Part shown: piece by piece, positions 21,347 through 32,173 of the stretch
How the letters are laid out: the number at the start of each line of letters is the position of its first letter
Position numbering within the stretch: position 1 is the first letter of the stretch
NCBI GenBank assembly: GCA_037178625.1
Contig: CM074148.1
Span: 1,302,001-1,366,000 of the forward strand
DNA: 64,000 bases
Direction of reading: 5' to 3'
DNA from: Skeletonema tropicum
Taxonomy: Eukaryota > Bacillariophyta > Thalassiosirophyceae > Thalassiosirales > Thalassiosiraceae
Program-made: the position numbers and the translations under genes
Notes under the pieces: model-generated
Told to the model about the DNA's origin: nothing
Databases searched by the model: none
Seen by the model: the letters and a program-made list of their open reading frames with translations, nothing else

Positions 21347-21676
21347 ATGATGAATTGCCAGGAGCCGATAGAAATCGATATCGATACCCTGACTGCAGAA
21401 GACCTGAAATCGCTGAAACAAGACGACCCGTTCCTCTACTATTCTATCCCCGTTGTCCGGAGGGCAGAGTTCAGTCTTGAGGAGCCCGATATTTCTCATT
21501 CTAATTTCAAAGGATCTACTACCGTCAAGCGACGAACAAGAGTGTCATATGAGTGTCATACGGATCTCCTAATGGATGATCTCTTGGAAGATTTCGAAAA
21601 CGAGGAATGTGATGAATCAGCTTTGGAGCAGATTGATCTTGACTACTCCGAGTTGCTTGATCTGTATGCTAGATAG
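21347..21676 (+). CDS. Small acidic protein, inverted truncated copy
   Basis: The gene encodes 109 residues. From the fifth residue (QEPIEIDIDT) onward it is identical to the minus-strand copy except Met to Ile near residue 50. Its first residues (MMNC) come from the spacer, so the original N-terminus and promoter were lost. It keeps an open frame despite that, which points to a recent origin or to gene conversion between arms. Whether it is expressed is unknown. Confidence 0.6.
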   Translation: MMNCQEPIEIDIDTLTAEDLKSLKQDDPFLYYSIPVVRRAEFSLEEPDISHSNFKGSTTVKRRTRVSYECHTDLLMDDLLEDFENEECDESALEQIDLDYSELLDLYAR

Positions 21677-21776
21677 CAATAACGATTAGACACGAAATGA
21701 CAATGTCACCATGATGTAATGATAGAAGAGAGTAGAACCATAATAGAACTTTCCGTAACAGTACTTTAAACTCAAA

Positions 21777-22936
21777 ACGACACGACTGGCAACTCTTCGC
21801 TCAGCGCAAGTTTGAGCATGGAGGGCAAGACGGCCAAGTCGAAGCCAGCCAAATGTCAACCCATGAGCATGAGTGTCTCGAGTGTCTCGATGTGCCCATT
21901 TATTATAACCGACGTGTGTTCCTCCTGATGAGCCAACGCACGCTCCGACGCCCGTTCCGACGCATGCTCCTTCAACTCGCCATCCCACTCATCATATTGA
22001 TTTGATCCGAAAAGACGGTGATCTGATAAGTAGAGGCGCAAGTCAAGTTATTCGTGCCGTGCTATCGTTGTTTGTACCAAGAATTGCTGTTGCTCTGGGC
22101 TTTGCGATTGTCTATTTTCTTATGGGTCTCGTCTCTGGGCTCTTCGTTTCGCGTGTAGCCGCAAAATTATCTGACTGTGAGCAACGAACGAGATATCAGT
22201 ACTTATTATCAATTGTTGCAATGTCATCTTCAATGGCATCTATTCTAGAGCCCTGCGATGTGCCCTTTTTGTGTTGTTTCAGGCACTGCTTCATGCTCAC
22301 TCCTGCTATCGATGATTTCAACGCCACATACAGTTCTCCCTTTCCATGTTGCTGCCCCACAAAAGTGAAAGTAAAATAGGAAGCAGTGTCTACAGCAACA
22401 AAGGGCATAACACAGAGCTATAATAGCTGAACATAGAGTTGAAGTGGAGGCAATAGAAGCTGACATAGCAACGATCGAAGCAGGAGAGGGTTAGTAGAGC
22501 AGTGGGAATTGCAATTAAGCTAGCAGTAGCAATAACAATTGAAGTTGATTTTGTTCCATTATTGCTGCGCACTTCTCTCATCACTTTTGTTTAGGTTGCA
22601 AGTTGGCAGAGCATAGAAGTTGAGCCAGCAATGAAGAAGCAGCAGAAGCGAACCAAGATGACATTGACCTACATTGACGCCCAGTGCAATGAAAAGAAGT
22701 CGATCATGAAGGACTATCTCTAGAGAGAGGATGATGATAAATACTCACTGGATAATCAAGCTCGTGTAGACGAGTACTCCTACATGAGTATAGGTCACAC
22801 AAGCTTCTGCAAAGTCAGCTACTCACCTGTGCTCACAATTTTAAATTTTATGATTTCAGGAACGGTTTGGATGGATGCGGGCTCCGGGCTACCCCGCTTT
22901 GAAAGAGATTACCCCCAAAATAGACATCTCGAAGCA
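21777..22936. other. No supported gene; inverted related fragment
   Basis: Short frames only. A minus-strand stretch at about 22290-22350 encodes GELYVALKSSIAGV, and a plus-strand stretch at about 23262-23310 encodes GELYMALKSSIAGV, so these are inverted, related fragments of one unknown sequence. Confidence 0.45.
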
Positions 22937-22974
22937 ATAAATGGATACCAGAACGGCCTCTGGTATCCATTTAT
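22937..22974. repeat. Perfect 16 bp stem hairpin
   Basis: ATAAATGGATACCAGA and its exact complement surround the 6 nt loop ACGGCC. Flanking CCCCAAA/TTGGGG words on both sides could be the ends of a small MITE, but no target duplication was found. Confidence 0.75.
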
Positions 22975-23402
22975 CTTGTCTTGGGGTTACTTGGGGCATT
23001 TGGCGTCGACGAATGGATGGGGGGACCGATTGGTTACACACCAAGATATTCGGGCGTATATCATGATGGCTATGGAGATATGAACCGAAAGGAAAGCAAC
23101 CCAGCAGATGTTGGTAGGACAAAGATAATTAAGACACAGCTACATGGCGATGTAAGAGCGGATTTGGCAGAACTACAGGGATTAAGTCAATCGTTGTACA
23201 GCGAAATCAACCCTCTTCACTTGCCCGAAGTGATTGCATTGATTGGCCGACATCATGATCAGGGAGAACTGTACATGGCATTGAAATCATCGATAGCAGG
23301 AGTGATCTCTACAGTGAACAGGAAGAAGTGGCTTCAACAGGAAAGCGCATATTATCGGGCCAAAATAGAAGATTACAGTTACAGCACCCTAATAGCTGAG
23401 TA

Positions 23403-23744
23403 GTCGAAAGTTGTGTGCCTTTAGCTTGGACGAGACGCAGAGCTGCTTTCCTCGTAGACGATGAAGGAAAGAATCAATAAAGATATAGTACTACATTGGT
23501 TATTGAATGCTGTCATCCTATAATTATAAGTATATAAACAAGTAGGGACTCTGTCGGTCGGCAGGGTAATAGCAACAATAATTGGAGCTTGATCCGCAAC
23601 ATCCGCTCCAGGGTCCAGGTCCAGGGCGGAAAGAATCGTAAGCACTCTCAACGCTGCCAATAGTTACACATCGTGATCAGGCTTTTGTTGGAGTAACGTC
23701 TCGATAATATAATCTAGAGGTCGGAGAAGTCCCAATCAATAGGG
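23403..23744. repeat. Direct repeat left of helicase fragment
   Basis: About 342 bp matching 24367-24749 in the same orientation at high identity, beginning GTCGAAAGTTGTG and ending CCCAATCAATAGGG. The minus strand of both copies encodes ADVADQAPIIVAITLP, so the repeat includes part of an unknown gene. The right copy carries a small insertion. Confidence 0.85.
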
Positions 23745-23811
23745 CAACGATGAGGTAAAGAATCAAAAGCTCTGCTTGCCTGCCACTCCCAAACAACAAA
23801 CAGGTCCCGGC

Positions 23812-24309
23812 ATGAAGTGGATTGAGAGAGTCGTCAACCCAAATTGTCCCGTCGTATTCCTCGATTGTACGGCCAAGGAGAGTCAGGGCCCAGTGAATAC
23901 TGCAGAGATATCTTTAGTGGAGCAATGCGTGAGAGCGCTATCAGGTTGCGGCCTATCACTGACTTCGATTGGTGTTATTACGCCCTTCCGATCTCAGCTG
24001 CGTGCTCTAAAAGACAGTCTTAATTTGATGAGCAACAGTGGGCTTGAATTGAGCACAATTGATCGGTTTCAAGGAAGAGATAAATCAGTGGTGATTATTT
24101 CTCTTGTTAGGAGCAATGATGAAGGCAAGTCGGGGAGATTGCTACAAGACTTTCGCCGTCTGAACGTTGCGTTTTCACGAGCCAAACACAAAATGATTAT
24201 CATTGGATCTTACTCCACGTTGCATCGAGGAAGTGATGTGCTACGTCCCGTCTTGGAGTCGTGTCGTGAACGTGGGTGGGTTCAAAATATTCCAGAAGCT
24301 ATAAATTGA
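23812..24309 (+). pseudogene. Dna2-like helicase, C-terminal fragment
   Basis: The frame encodes 165 residues from the first ATG. It contains LTSIGVITPFRSQL (motif IV region), STIDRFQGRDKSVVIISLVR (motif V) and DFRRLNVAFSRAKHKMIIIG (motif VI). This set, especially DRFQGRDK, is that of the Dna2/UPF1-like superfamily 1 helicase domain. The Walker A and B parts and the nuclease domain are missing upstream. The fragment is framed by two direct repeats, so it looks like a duplicated 3' end of a gene rather than a working one. A chance of upstream exons elsewhere remains. Confidence 0.7.
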
Positions 24310-24366
24310 AGTCTTGTTCATGATGCTTTTAGTTGTTGAAGACTGCGGTGCTGTAAAAGTGAGTGC

Positions 24367-24749
24367 GTCGAAAGTTGTGCTCTAGCTTGGACGAGACGCA
24401 GAGCTGCTTGCCCCGTAGACGATGAAGGAAAGAATCAATAAAGATATAGTACTACATTGGTTATTGAATGCTGTCATCCTATAAGTATAAGTATATAAAC
24501 GAGTAGGGACAATTTTTCCTCCGACGTTTGATTGTTTAGTCTCCCAACTAAACGAGTAGGGACTCTGTCGGCCGGCAGGGTAATAGCAACAATAATTGGA
24601 GCTTGATCCGCAACATCCGCTTCGGGGCGGAAAGAATCGAAAGCACTCTTCTCAACGCTGCCATATAGATACACATCGTGATCAGGCTTTTGTTGGAGTA
24701 AGGTCTCGATAATATGATCTAGAGGTGGGAGAAGTCCCAATCAATAGGG
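24367..24749. repeat. Direct repeat right of helicase fragment
   Basis: Second copy of 23403-23744. It has an extra 53 bp at 24511-24563 made of a 38 bp insert plus a 15 bp repeat of its flank. Confidence 0.85.
24496..24563. mobile_element. 38 bp micro-insertion with 15 bp target duplication
   Basis: TAAACGAGTAGGGAC occurs at 24496-24510 and 24549-24563 and frames 38 bp (24511-24548). The paralogous repeat at 23403-23744 has one such word (with one mismatch) and no insert. Confidence 0.8.
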
Positions 24750-25999
24750 ATCCTTGGGATTTGCTCTTCATGTTCCCCATGCTATGATCACAACCATCCT
24801 CACGTGGACGTGGAGCAGGAGGGAGGGGGGACCCCCTTGCCTGTGCCAGTTGAGACGATCATTAAAGATATTCTTATTGGTGAAGTGTAAAAGCTACCAA
24901 TCGAGTTTCATCTCCCCCCGCTGAAACTGTAGCTTTCGATCAATAATAATAATAAGAGAGGTTTTCGATTTGTCTTGGCTGCCTTTATGGGAAGGACAAA
25001 AAATGAATCATGGATGGTTAGATAATATTATGTGACGAGGCATTGATAATAGACACAATAATATATATGACCACCACAACCACCGTCAAAAGAGAATCAC
25101 ATGATGCATAAAATGTTTGAAGGGGGACGTTATCTCGTGATCAAAGGATGATACATTCATGGAGAGTGTCGATACATCCGGGGGTGACGCGCCAGCTGAT
25201 ACACAGCCCACGGAGGGTTGAACAACTCGAACGCCAGCTCGCTCCGTTCCTTTACACGCACCATGAAGACCACAATATTACAATGAATGTAAGACTTTGA
25301 GGCAGACGAGCACTCTACAACCACCAAAGTAGAGGGCGACCTTCCATTCGGCCATTAACTTTTCCAAACAAATTACGATACCATGCTCTTCCCTTCCTCT
25401 TCTCTGCTTCTGATCGATTTGCCAACGTGAATATAATAAAACTGGAAGCACTAACCTTTGGTGCTGCCGCCTCTTGCTTGTCCTGTTGTCGTCGCCACCG
25501 CCTGCTTGTTGCTTGACATGATATTAATTATGAACACATCGTCACAGCCATTATTATTTTTTTATGGTGCACGTAGATAGCATGGGATGATTGAGAATTC
25601 GGAGAGAGCAAAAGATTTGTCGCCCACGGGGCAGATATTCTTCCTCAAACGGGGGCTACCCCCGAATCAGCTGAAAATAAAGCAATCTGAGGGAAATAAA
25701 GAACGCGCTTTGCCCCCCATCCCCCTACGATACCGTACTTTTACCTTCAAATCCAGCCCACGTACAACTTCAGCAGGGCGTCCAAACTCCAACCCAAACG
25801 ATTTTGGCTACGAAACCGTTCGGTACTAATTGATAGCACATTAGCGGTCAAGATTTCACATACCAACTCTTGTTCTGCTTCTGGCTACAAGCTACTTACA
25901 AGTAGTGATGGGCATCATGCTTTTGGTTCAGCTTTGTGTTGAAGGTAGCTTGATTTCGTTCTACGCATCGTTGTAATAGTAATATCTTCCTACTCAATC
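24750..25999. other. No supported gene; 5' flank of LRR gene
   Basis: No recognisable gene. A frame at 25587-25829 is Pro/Lys-rich without a domain. Confidence 0.45.
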
Positions 26000-27028
26000 A
26001 TGTCGGACGAAGGCGATAATAATTTCGTTAGATACATTTACACTGGCGCAGTGGGCGAACATGTTCCTCATGATGCAACTCATATCATCGTGCAAGTCAC
26101 CACAATCGTTCGGCGTAGAGCATTCGAATGGCGTCCTAAAATCATTGAAGTCATCTGTCACGATAAAGTCGAAAAGATTGAAAGACTTGCATTTGATCAC
26201 TGCCGTCGCTTGAGACGAGTCATCATGCCGGGCGTCACAGTGGTTGAGGCGCGTGCATTCTATAATTGTCGCGCCCTGACGAATGTTGAATGTGACAAGC
26301 TAGAAAGAATTGAGCGCATGGCATTCATTGGCTGTACATCTTTGAGGAGCATGGATTTGTCATCTGCCAAGACCGTTGGAGAGGATGCTTTCGGTGGTTG
26401 TGAAGCCCTGGCAGCTGTGAAATTTAGTAGCAAGCTGGAAAGAATTGAGGGGGAGTCATTTATGAATTGCCGCTCTCTGGAACGAATCGCCCTCCCAATG
26501 AAAGATGGCATCATTACCAATGATGATACATTCCAGGGGTGTGATAATTTGGAGCACGTTGATCTGGTTGAGGGGATTCATGAAACTATCACCGCCTTAC
26601 AATTTAAGGAATGGAGAGATGATATGAAGGAAGAAATCGACTCAATCAATCAGATTCTTCCAACTGCATCTGCTGGAGGCTATTTCATTAATGATTACGG
26701 GGAAAAGGCCCGGGTGATACGAAGGTGGATTAGATCAGTCCTCCACAAAATTATTCACTACCAAGCTGAGCATCGAAACATAAATTTGGTCAATGAGGTG
26801 ACAGCTAAGCTCCAACTTGCCTTGCCTCACGATATTGTGACGAATAATATTCTTCCTTTTCTCGAGCTGCCATGGCACCCATCTGAGGTGGATGAGCTCG
26901 AAGATGACGAGGGCGATAGTGACAATGAGGAAGATATGGAGGAAGGTGACGAACAGGCGTGTCCGATACCAGTACCAAGGTGGATTAGATCACTTATTGA
27001 TATCCTGTATGGCGAAAGAGAAAATTGA
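26000..27028 (+). CDS. BspA-like leucine-rich repeat protein with C-terminal LPFLELP motif
   Basis: The intronless gene encodes 342 residues starting MSDEGDNNFVRYIYTG. Residues 30-195 are about seven LRR_5 repeats (examples RRRAFEWRPKIIEVICHD, ERLAFDHCRRLRRVIMPG, ERMAFIGCTSLRSMDL). Then come a conserved middle region (LQFKEWRDDMKEEIDSINQI and RRWIRSVLHKIIHY) and LPHDIVTNNILPFLELP near residue 280. That last segment has an F-box-like look (LP..I...ILPFL) although F-boxes are usually N-terminal. A long acidic stretch closes the protein. It has no signal peptide. Close relatives lie at 59.7 and 62.1 kb. The likely role is protein-protein interaction; anything more is unknown. Confidence 0.9.
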   Translation: MSDEGDNNFVRYIYTGAVGEHVPHDATHIIVQVTTIVRRRAFEWRPKIIEVICHDKVEKIERLAFDHCRRLRRVIMPGVTVVEARAFYNCRALTNVECDKLERIERMAFIGCTSLRSMDLSSAKTVGEDAFGGCEALAAVKFSSKLERIEGESFMNCRSLERIALPMKDGIITNDDTFQGCDNLEHVDLVEGIHETITALQFKEWRDDMKEEIDSINQILPTASAGGYFINDYGEKARVIRRWIRSVLHKIIHYQAEHRNINLVNEVTAKLQLALPHDIVTNNILPFLELPWHPSEVDELEDDEGDSDNEEDMEEGDEQACPIPVPRWIRSLIDILYGEREN

Positions 27029-28182
27029 TGACGTAGGCGAGAGGATCAGATGGCAAGATGATAACAAGAGGAAGATTGGAGGTAAAGGAAGATAAAATTT
27101 GGATATTAAATCTTGCTGCTAATGTTGGCATAGTAAAATGTTGAGGATAAGTAATATTAGCAAAAGATAAGATTAGTTGGCATTACATCTCAATTCAAAA
27201 GACCTGGGACGGACATACGGACATGGGCTTGGGATTTGGGATGAGAGACAAAGGATTAGAAAAACACAAAACTCGACTGCAGAAGTTGCCCCTACGCCCT
27301 TCTACGCCGCAACATCGACCCTTCTAACTACAGCACCTACCATAATTTGATAGTGCATGTTATTGCCTTTATATTAAACCGCTGAAAGTCATCGTATGCA
27401 TGATATTCGCATTACAGCGGCTGCATAGGTACTCATATACGCATGCTTCATACAGAACCACTAGAAATGCTAGCGAAAATAGGCACTTTTGGTACGTCTG
27501 TAACCCTTTACCGTCTCACCATAAATCGGTCGCCTAAAATATTTGCATCTGGATACATCTCCTCGAGACATTCCGCGTATTTAGTTTGGGTTGAATATGA
27601 TTACAGGTGCGCTCTAGAGGTAGGAGGGTATGCTCACATTTTTGGTCTCGCTATGTGTATCTTTTCCCTAAAAACCGAAAGGGTTCCAGATGACCAACCC
27701 ATTACAAAGAAATATACAATGTATCCAAGCAATGGATGCAATGCCATCCAGCTGCTCCCACTTCCTGAGCTACATCATTGGCCGATTGGCCCCCTACTCC
27801 GGCCATGCCGCTGCTGCCCCTGCTGCCCCTGCGCCAGTTCAAGATCAAGATCTGCAACTCAACCAGCTGCAGACGTACTTTAAAATTTCTGTTATATTAT
27901 TATTATTCTGCACAGCTGTGCCTGTGCAGCTCCAAAATCCAAAATCAAAAGCCAAGCCCAAGCGACACTTTGACCTTGAGCTTGAGCTTGAGCTTGAGCT
28001 GACCATCATCATTATCTCTCGACGGGCCATCATTCGATCGTGCTGATCATGCCTCGTCATCGTAGACTAAGCCACTACCAACAGATTCTCCAGAGAGCCA
28101 GCAAAATTTGACTTGAACGAACTCTCCACCATTGTCCAAAGTTGTGCGTGCTGCGACAATGCCATGTGGCTGCTTCCTCAAA
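27029..28182. other. No supported gene; short repeats
   Basis: No convincing gene. It contains a copy of a retroposon-type 3' tail at 27871-27908 and a short GAGCTT-type hexamer repeat near 27976-28000. Confidence 0.45.
27871..27908 (+). mobile_element. Retroposon 3'-tail motif, copy 1
   Basis: AGACGTACTTTAAAATTTCT followed by GTTATATTATTATTATT. The same 27 bp core with a different simple-repeat tail occurs at 33628-33652 (reverse), 41909-41941 and 52417-52446. No certain target duplication is visible here. Confidence 0.55.
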
Positions 28183-28969
28183 TCAATATCAATATGTAAC
28201 GTTTATCCCCGTCAACTCTTATGCTATCGCTATCGGAACGTTCAGGTCTTATCCCTTATTAATTAGCCTCGATCCTTGATCTCCCAAAACACGTCAAGGC
28301 GACTAATGAAGATGACGATGATATTCTTGAGAGAAATGATCAACTCCAGCTCCAGCTTCAGTTCCAACTTGGCTTGAGCTTGAGCTGCGTGATCGTCTTT
28401 GACACTTAGGCTTAGGCTTAGGCTTGGTCTCCTCGCTCCTACGACCTGTTCCTGTTCATCTTTGCTTATGCGTGCTTGTCTACGGGAGCTTGCCTATCAT
28501 CATATCCTACAATTGTACGCAGCAGCTCATGCTTCGTCTTAATGAATATATCGTAAGAAGCAGTATATCGTCATCTAGAGAGAGGAATGACTTACACTAC
28601 GTAGGTAGACATACATACTTACAATTGTCAACCTTCCGCGAATGTAAAAGCTAGATGACGTAAGTACCGGTTTCCCTTCGAATCAAGACACCTGTCTCAA
28701 AACTCTCCATTCAATCTGCCTGCCTGCCGTGCTTGAATTGCAATGACATACACTCTCATCATCATCACTTAGATAAACCAACGATGATTCTAATCGACGG
28801 CAAGCACTTATCAAGTTGCTGGTCGTACTGTTGTTCGCAGTGGCCTGTCTCAACTTTTTCATTGCTGTTGACAGTGGCGGCGGCGGCGATGGCGATGCAT
28901 TGTCAATAGCGTTAGGAGAATCATCATCATCGATCAATATCATTAACACTAAATCATCTTGGTCCATTA
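28183..28969 (+). pseudogene. Duplicate of 52.9-55.0 kb with sulfotransferase 5' fragment
   Basis: This segment aligns with 52896-55018 but lacks the 190 bp MITE and the 1.2 kb retroelement fragment present there, so it represents the uninserted state. Its last 175 bp correspond to the N-terminus of the sulfotransferase-like gene (LIKLLVVLLFAVACLNFFIA, the Gly run, ESSSSINIIN). The fragment breaks at AACACTAAATCATCT and is joined to the LRR 5' piece. Confidence 0.8.
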
Positions 28970-29150
28970 TGATAATGAGTGCACCGCTCTGCCCCTGGAG
29001 CTGTGGCAACAATCAAGGATCTTTTAGTACGCAATAATGAAAATTACTTTATCGTCGAGGAGGCCGAACATCTTGAATCCAAGATGAGTGGTGGTGAGTG
29101 ATGAGTTAGTTGCAGAAGATCTCACTCGAATTAGTGGCGGGCCACGCACA
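28970..29150. repeat. LRR gene 5' fragment fused to sulfotransferase fragment
   Basis: Matches 3477-3684, the start-codon region and 5' flank of the LRR gene, up to CACGCACAT where the MITE sits in the other copy. Confidence 0.8.
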
Positions 29151-29224
29151 TCTAAATAATGAGAGGAGCTAAGTCGTTCGGTTGGTTGGTCGTTCTGTCC
29201 GGGCCCTTTGGCGTGTCCTTTGGC

Positions 29225-29520
29225 CTTCACGGGCATTTTCGATCGACTCTTTCTTTGATTGGCTTGATTTGACCCCTTGCCCCCCCCGTTTTTAGAATTT
29301 TCGATTGACTCTTTCTTTGATTGGCTTAGATTTGATTGTTCAGGGGGGGACACCCCCCCTTGCCCCCCCGTTTTTAGAATTTTCGATTGACTCTTTCTTT
29401 GATTGGCTTAGATTTGATTGTTCAGGGGGGGACACCCCCCCTTGCCCCCCGTTTTTAGAATTTTCGATTGACTCTTTCTTTGATTGGCTTAGATTTGATT
29501 GTTCAGGGGGGACACCCCTA
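29225..29520. repeat. 82 bp minisatellite, three to four units
   Basis: Units contain GAATTTTCGATTGACTCTTT, CTTTGATTGGCTTAGATTTG and G-run/C-run blocks. Copies of the GAATTTTCG word start at 29295, 29377 and 29458 (82 and 81 bp apart), with a diverged unit before. The differences lie in the homopolymer lengths. Open frames across it are a by-product of the unit length. Confidence 0.9.
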
Positions 29521-29896
29521 TATGTAGACACAATCAATATCGTAGTAGATAGCCTGTGCCTCCTCTCTTATTTAGAAAACCCGCGCAGCGGCTAGACGAG
29601 CGTCAGCGAGGCTAGTACTTAATTACAGCATATATAGCACAGATAAATAAGTGATTAGTTTAGGATGGTATTCAGGAGCTGTTTACTGGGCAAGCTGGAT
29701 CTGAACTTGCCCATTTTAGGTAATAAGAGGAGTGCAGTCTAGGTATCTCTAGTTCAGTGGCAAGTCCGCACTCCTCTTGTCACCTGTGCTAGGTGATGGT
29801 ATGTTCCTCCTCCCTCCTACTCTCAACTGCCTCTCGACAGGTGAGAGTGAGAGTCCTCACTCAACCTCTGCCACCGCAGGGGTGGGGGAGAGGGGA
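29521..29896. other. No gene; possible 3' region of retroelement
   Basis: Lies 3' of the minus-strand retroelement fragment. It includes an 11 bp inverted pair, AAGAGGAGTGC and GCACTCCTCTT, near 29730 and 29770. No target duplication was found. Confidence 0.4.
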
Positions 29897-30525
29897 TTAC
29901 TCCCCACTCCAGGTGTGCCAGTTGGACATCCCCGGCCCATTCTCAATGAGTGGCCGGATGCGGTGGTGCCTGTCCCTACTCCCTCTGAGCAGGAGGGAGT
30001 TTGCCCGGACTAGGGCAAGGGACATGCGTACCCGCACATAGAATATCATCTGGCTACGCTGACGCTCCCACTTTTCAGCTAAGTGTGTACCCAGTTGACG
30101 CATCGCATTCAAGGCCTCTCTACCTGGCATTCCATCAGCCGTGAAGCAGAGGGGGGTGAAGTCCCGACGTCGTTCAAGACAAGCTGCCTTGTACTTGCGG
30201 ATTTTCTCCCTCTCTTGTTGCCTCAAGACAGCCGAAGGCGCCTTGTTGCGGTAGGAGCGGCAGTCCGCGTCGGTGATGCGAGTGTCAAAGACAGTTCGAC
30301 GCTGTCTCTTCCAGAAGTGGGAGACCATCACATCTCCACGCTCTTCCGTTGTTGTCACTGGGGTCGACCCATCAGTTGCGTTGTGTTGTTGCGTGGTATT
30401 TTCAGCCTCTGCTGCGGCAGCAGCCTCTGCCTCTGCAGCAGTGCGTTGAGTACTAGTGTAGATAAAGGGTTCGTACTCAACGTCACCGGGAGTAAAGGCT
30501 TGCTTGCACAAGGAGCCAAATTCTC
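29897..30525 (-). pseudogene. Non-LTR retrotransposon polyprotein, C-terminal fragment
   Basis: About 205 residues without an ATG at the left edge. It reads GDVMVSHFWKRQRRTVFDTR, then ITDADCRSYRNKAPSAVL, REKIRKYKAACLERRRDFTP, and MSLALVRANSLLLRGSR. This sequence order (D-V-R..D.D..SYRN, then REKKRKY, then FTP, then a final RA...LRG) is the domain found after the reverse transcriptase in many oomycete and algal non-LTR retroelements. The reverse transcriptase itself is missing. The open left edge coincides with the boundary of the segmental duplication at about 30530, so the duplication probably landed in or beside this element. Confidence 0.75.
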
Positions 30526-31179
30526 TCGTATGGACGAAAATGTCTGTTCGTCTCTTGACTCGACTGCGGAGTGACGCTTACATCACCCCCTTGCTCAGGA
30601 AAAAGTGACGCAAAATGCCGTGCAAAATGCTGAGCACTCCACCAATGCCATCAATGCTTGAACACATCAGCCTACATACTTCATTCCTGGACTTTCGTGA
30701 CCACAAAATGCATTTATTTGATGTTCAATGATGAGCAATCAAGTAGCAGTAAACCTTGCTAAAAGTATGTACATCAACTTTATGACATGCCACGATTTTT
30801 GTGCAATTATTATTCAAATAAGAATAAGTATTGTAGATCTCTGAAAGTGGAGAGGTATCGATTTCAGGGAGCATGTCGGTTGATCGCCGTACTTGTCTAG
30901 TTGAAGGAGAACTCATCGATCAAACATACCAATCCGTCGAAGACCAAAGATTTATGACTGGTGTAATGATGTGATTACACATCACCATCACCTCTGCTGG
31001 TAATCAATAACAATAACCGAGCACGACGAGGGGTGTAGAGCTCGGCAGTCAGTAGATAGATACATGATATCGAGGCTTATCAGAAACTACACAGAGAGAT
31101 GCTGTCTCTCTATTGGAGAATATCTGTTTCAAGGGGAATTGATACAAGTACCTGTGAGGAATGCTGTGAGGAGTGCTAT

Positions 31180-31400
31180 TGTATGGACTTCCTCATACGA
31201 GGATCCATTTTTGATTGGAAGGGGTTGACAGAAGCTCTCTCAGCTGGTTTCGGCTTCTGTGAAACATGGTGCTTGGAAGAAGCGCAGGATGATGATGATG
31301 ATGTTAACGGCGACTTCTCATCGCACAACTGCTCATAATCAATAGCAGCAAAGAGAATATCAATGCCCTGTTGGCGGTGCTGGTAGTAGTAGCAGCAGGC
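31180..31400 (-). pseudogene. HSF-type gene 5' fragment (copy B)
   Basis: Equivalent of 5268-5520. The minus-strand frame is broken by a one-base loss near 31365 (GCCCTGTTGGCGG against GCCGCTGTTGGCGG), so this copy is further decayed. Confidence 0.75.
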
Positions 31401-32173
31401 ATGATAATGTTATAACTGTTCGAGATTGTCACCCATTGTAGTATAGGGTAATAGGAAGTAATTGTGATTTGAGTCATCGTCAAGGGTCGAAGCGGGGCTG
31501 CAAATAGGAGTATTCTGCGCTGTTTCCAAGTCGAAGTTCGAAGTCACCTTGTTGTGAGCTCACACTTTCTAATCGTAGACATGACCGGAAGGTCTTCGGA
31601 AACAGGTCATTTGACTACCGATCGAGATCACTCGTGAAGGGAAACCAGAGGCCTGTGCCTTGTAGAAGACACATTATGACCCACAACTCCTCATTGACAA
31701 AAGTACCTCTTTTTCAGTACTGCAAAATGAGAAGGTTCCCAGATGATTCGTAGAAGTTTCCTAACCCACATCACCATTTCTGCCATCTTTTCCAAGCACC
31801 AGCAATCATTCGAACGAGCCCACTGCGTTCTATTGTACTTTGAAGACTTCTCGCTGCATTTCGAGGCGAGCTCAGCTGACACTACCACTGCCACTGCCAT
31901 ATCTCACACATGAGAGAGTACTCAGTGATTATTGTCGTCTGTCAATCTTGTTTGACAAAAGAGCAGATTGCTTCATATTTGCTACATATACAACACATAT
32001 GACATAACCATGCTTACACGGTATTTTTGAGCCCTCATCATCTTGCTGCAACTTACGTGTCAACTATACAGAGTGTATTGTTTTGTACTCTGTATATTAT
32101 CATCAATATGTTCATGTAAATTATTATATACTCAAGGTACTTACAATTTCCTTACTACAAAACAAAAACACAC
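31401..32173. other. Intergenic, conserved in duplicate
   Basis: Non-coding counterpart of 5521-6302. Confidence 0.5.

Larger units (their letters stand above)
20642..21776. repeat. Inverted duplication: 419 bp arms, 297 bp spacer
   Basis: Left arm 20642-21060 and right arm 21358-21776 are equal in length and differ at only a handful of positions. They begin and end cleanly (outer edge TTTGAGTTTAAAGTAC, inner edge ATCGGCTCCTGG). Each arm includes most of a small coding region plus about 100 bp of its 3' flank, with the two 3' ends pointing outward. No target duplication or transposon end is seen at the arm edges. Confidence 0.95.

Noticed and set aside
29305..29595. Open frames through the 82 bp repeat, giving a repeated protein
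   Set aside because: The unit length and G/C-run variation explain the open frames; no start context or domain, and the runs change frame.
29749..29790. TAGTTCAGTGG resembling a tRNA A box, with flanking GAGGAGTGC/GCACTCCTC pair
   Set aside because: No B box at a suitable distance and no cloverleaf; a tRNA or tRNA-SINE could not be supported.
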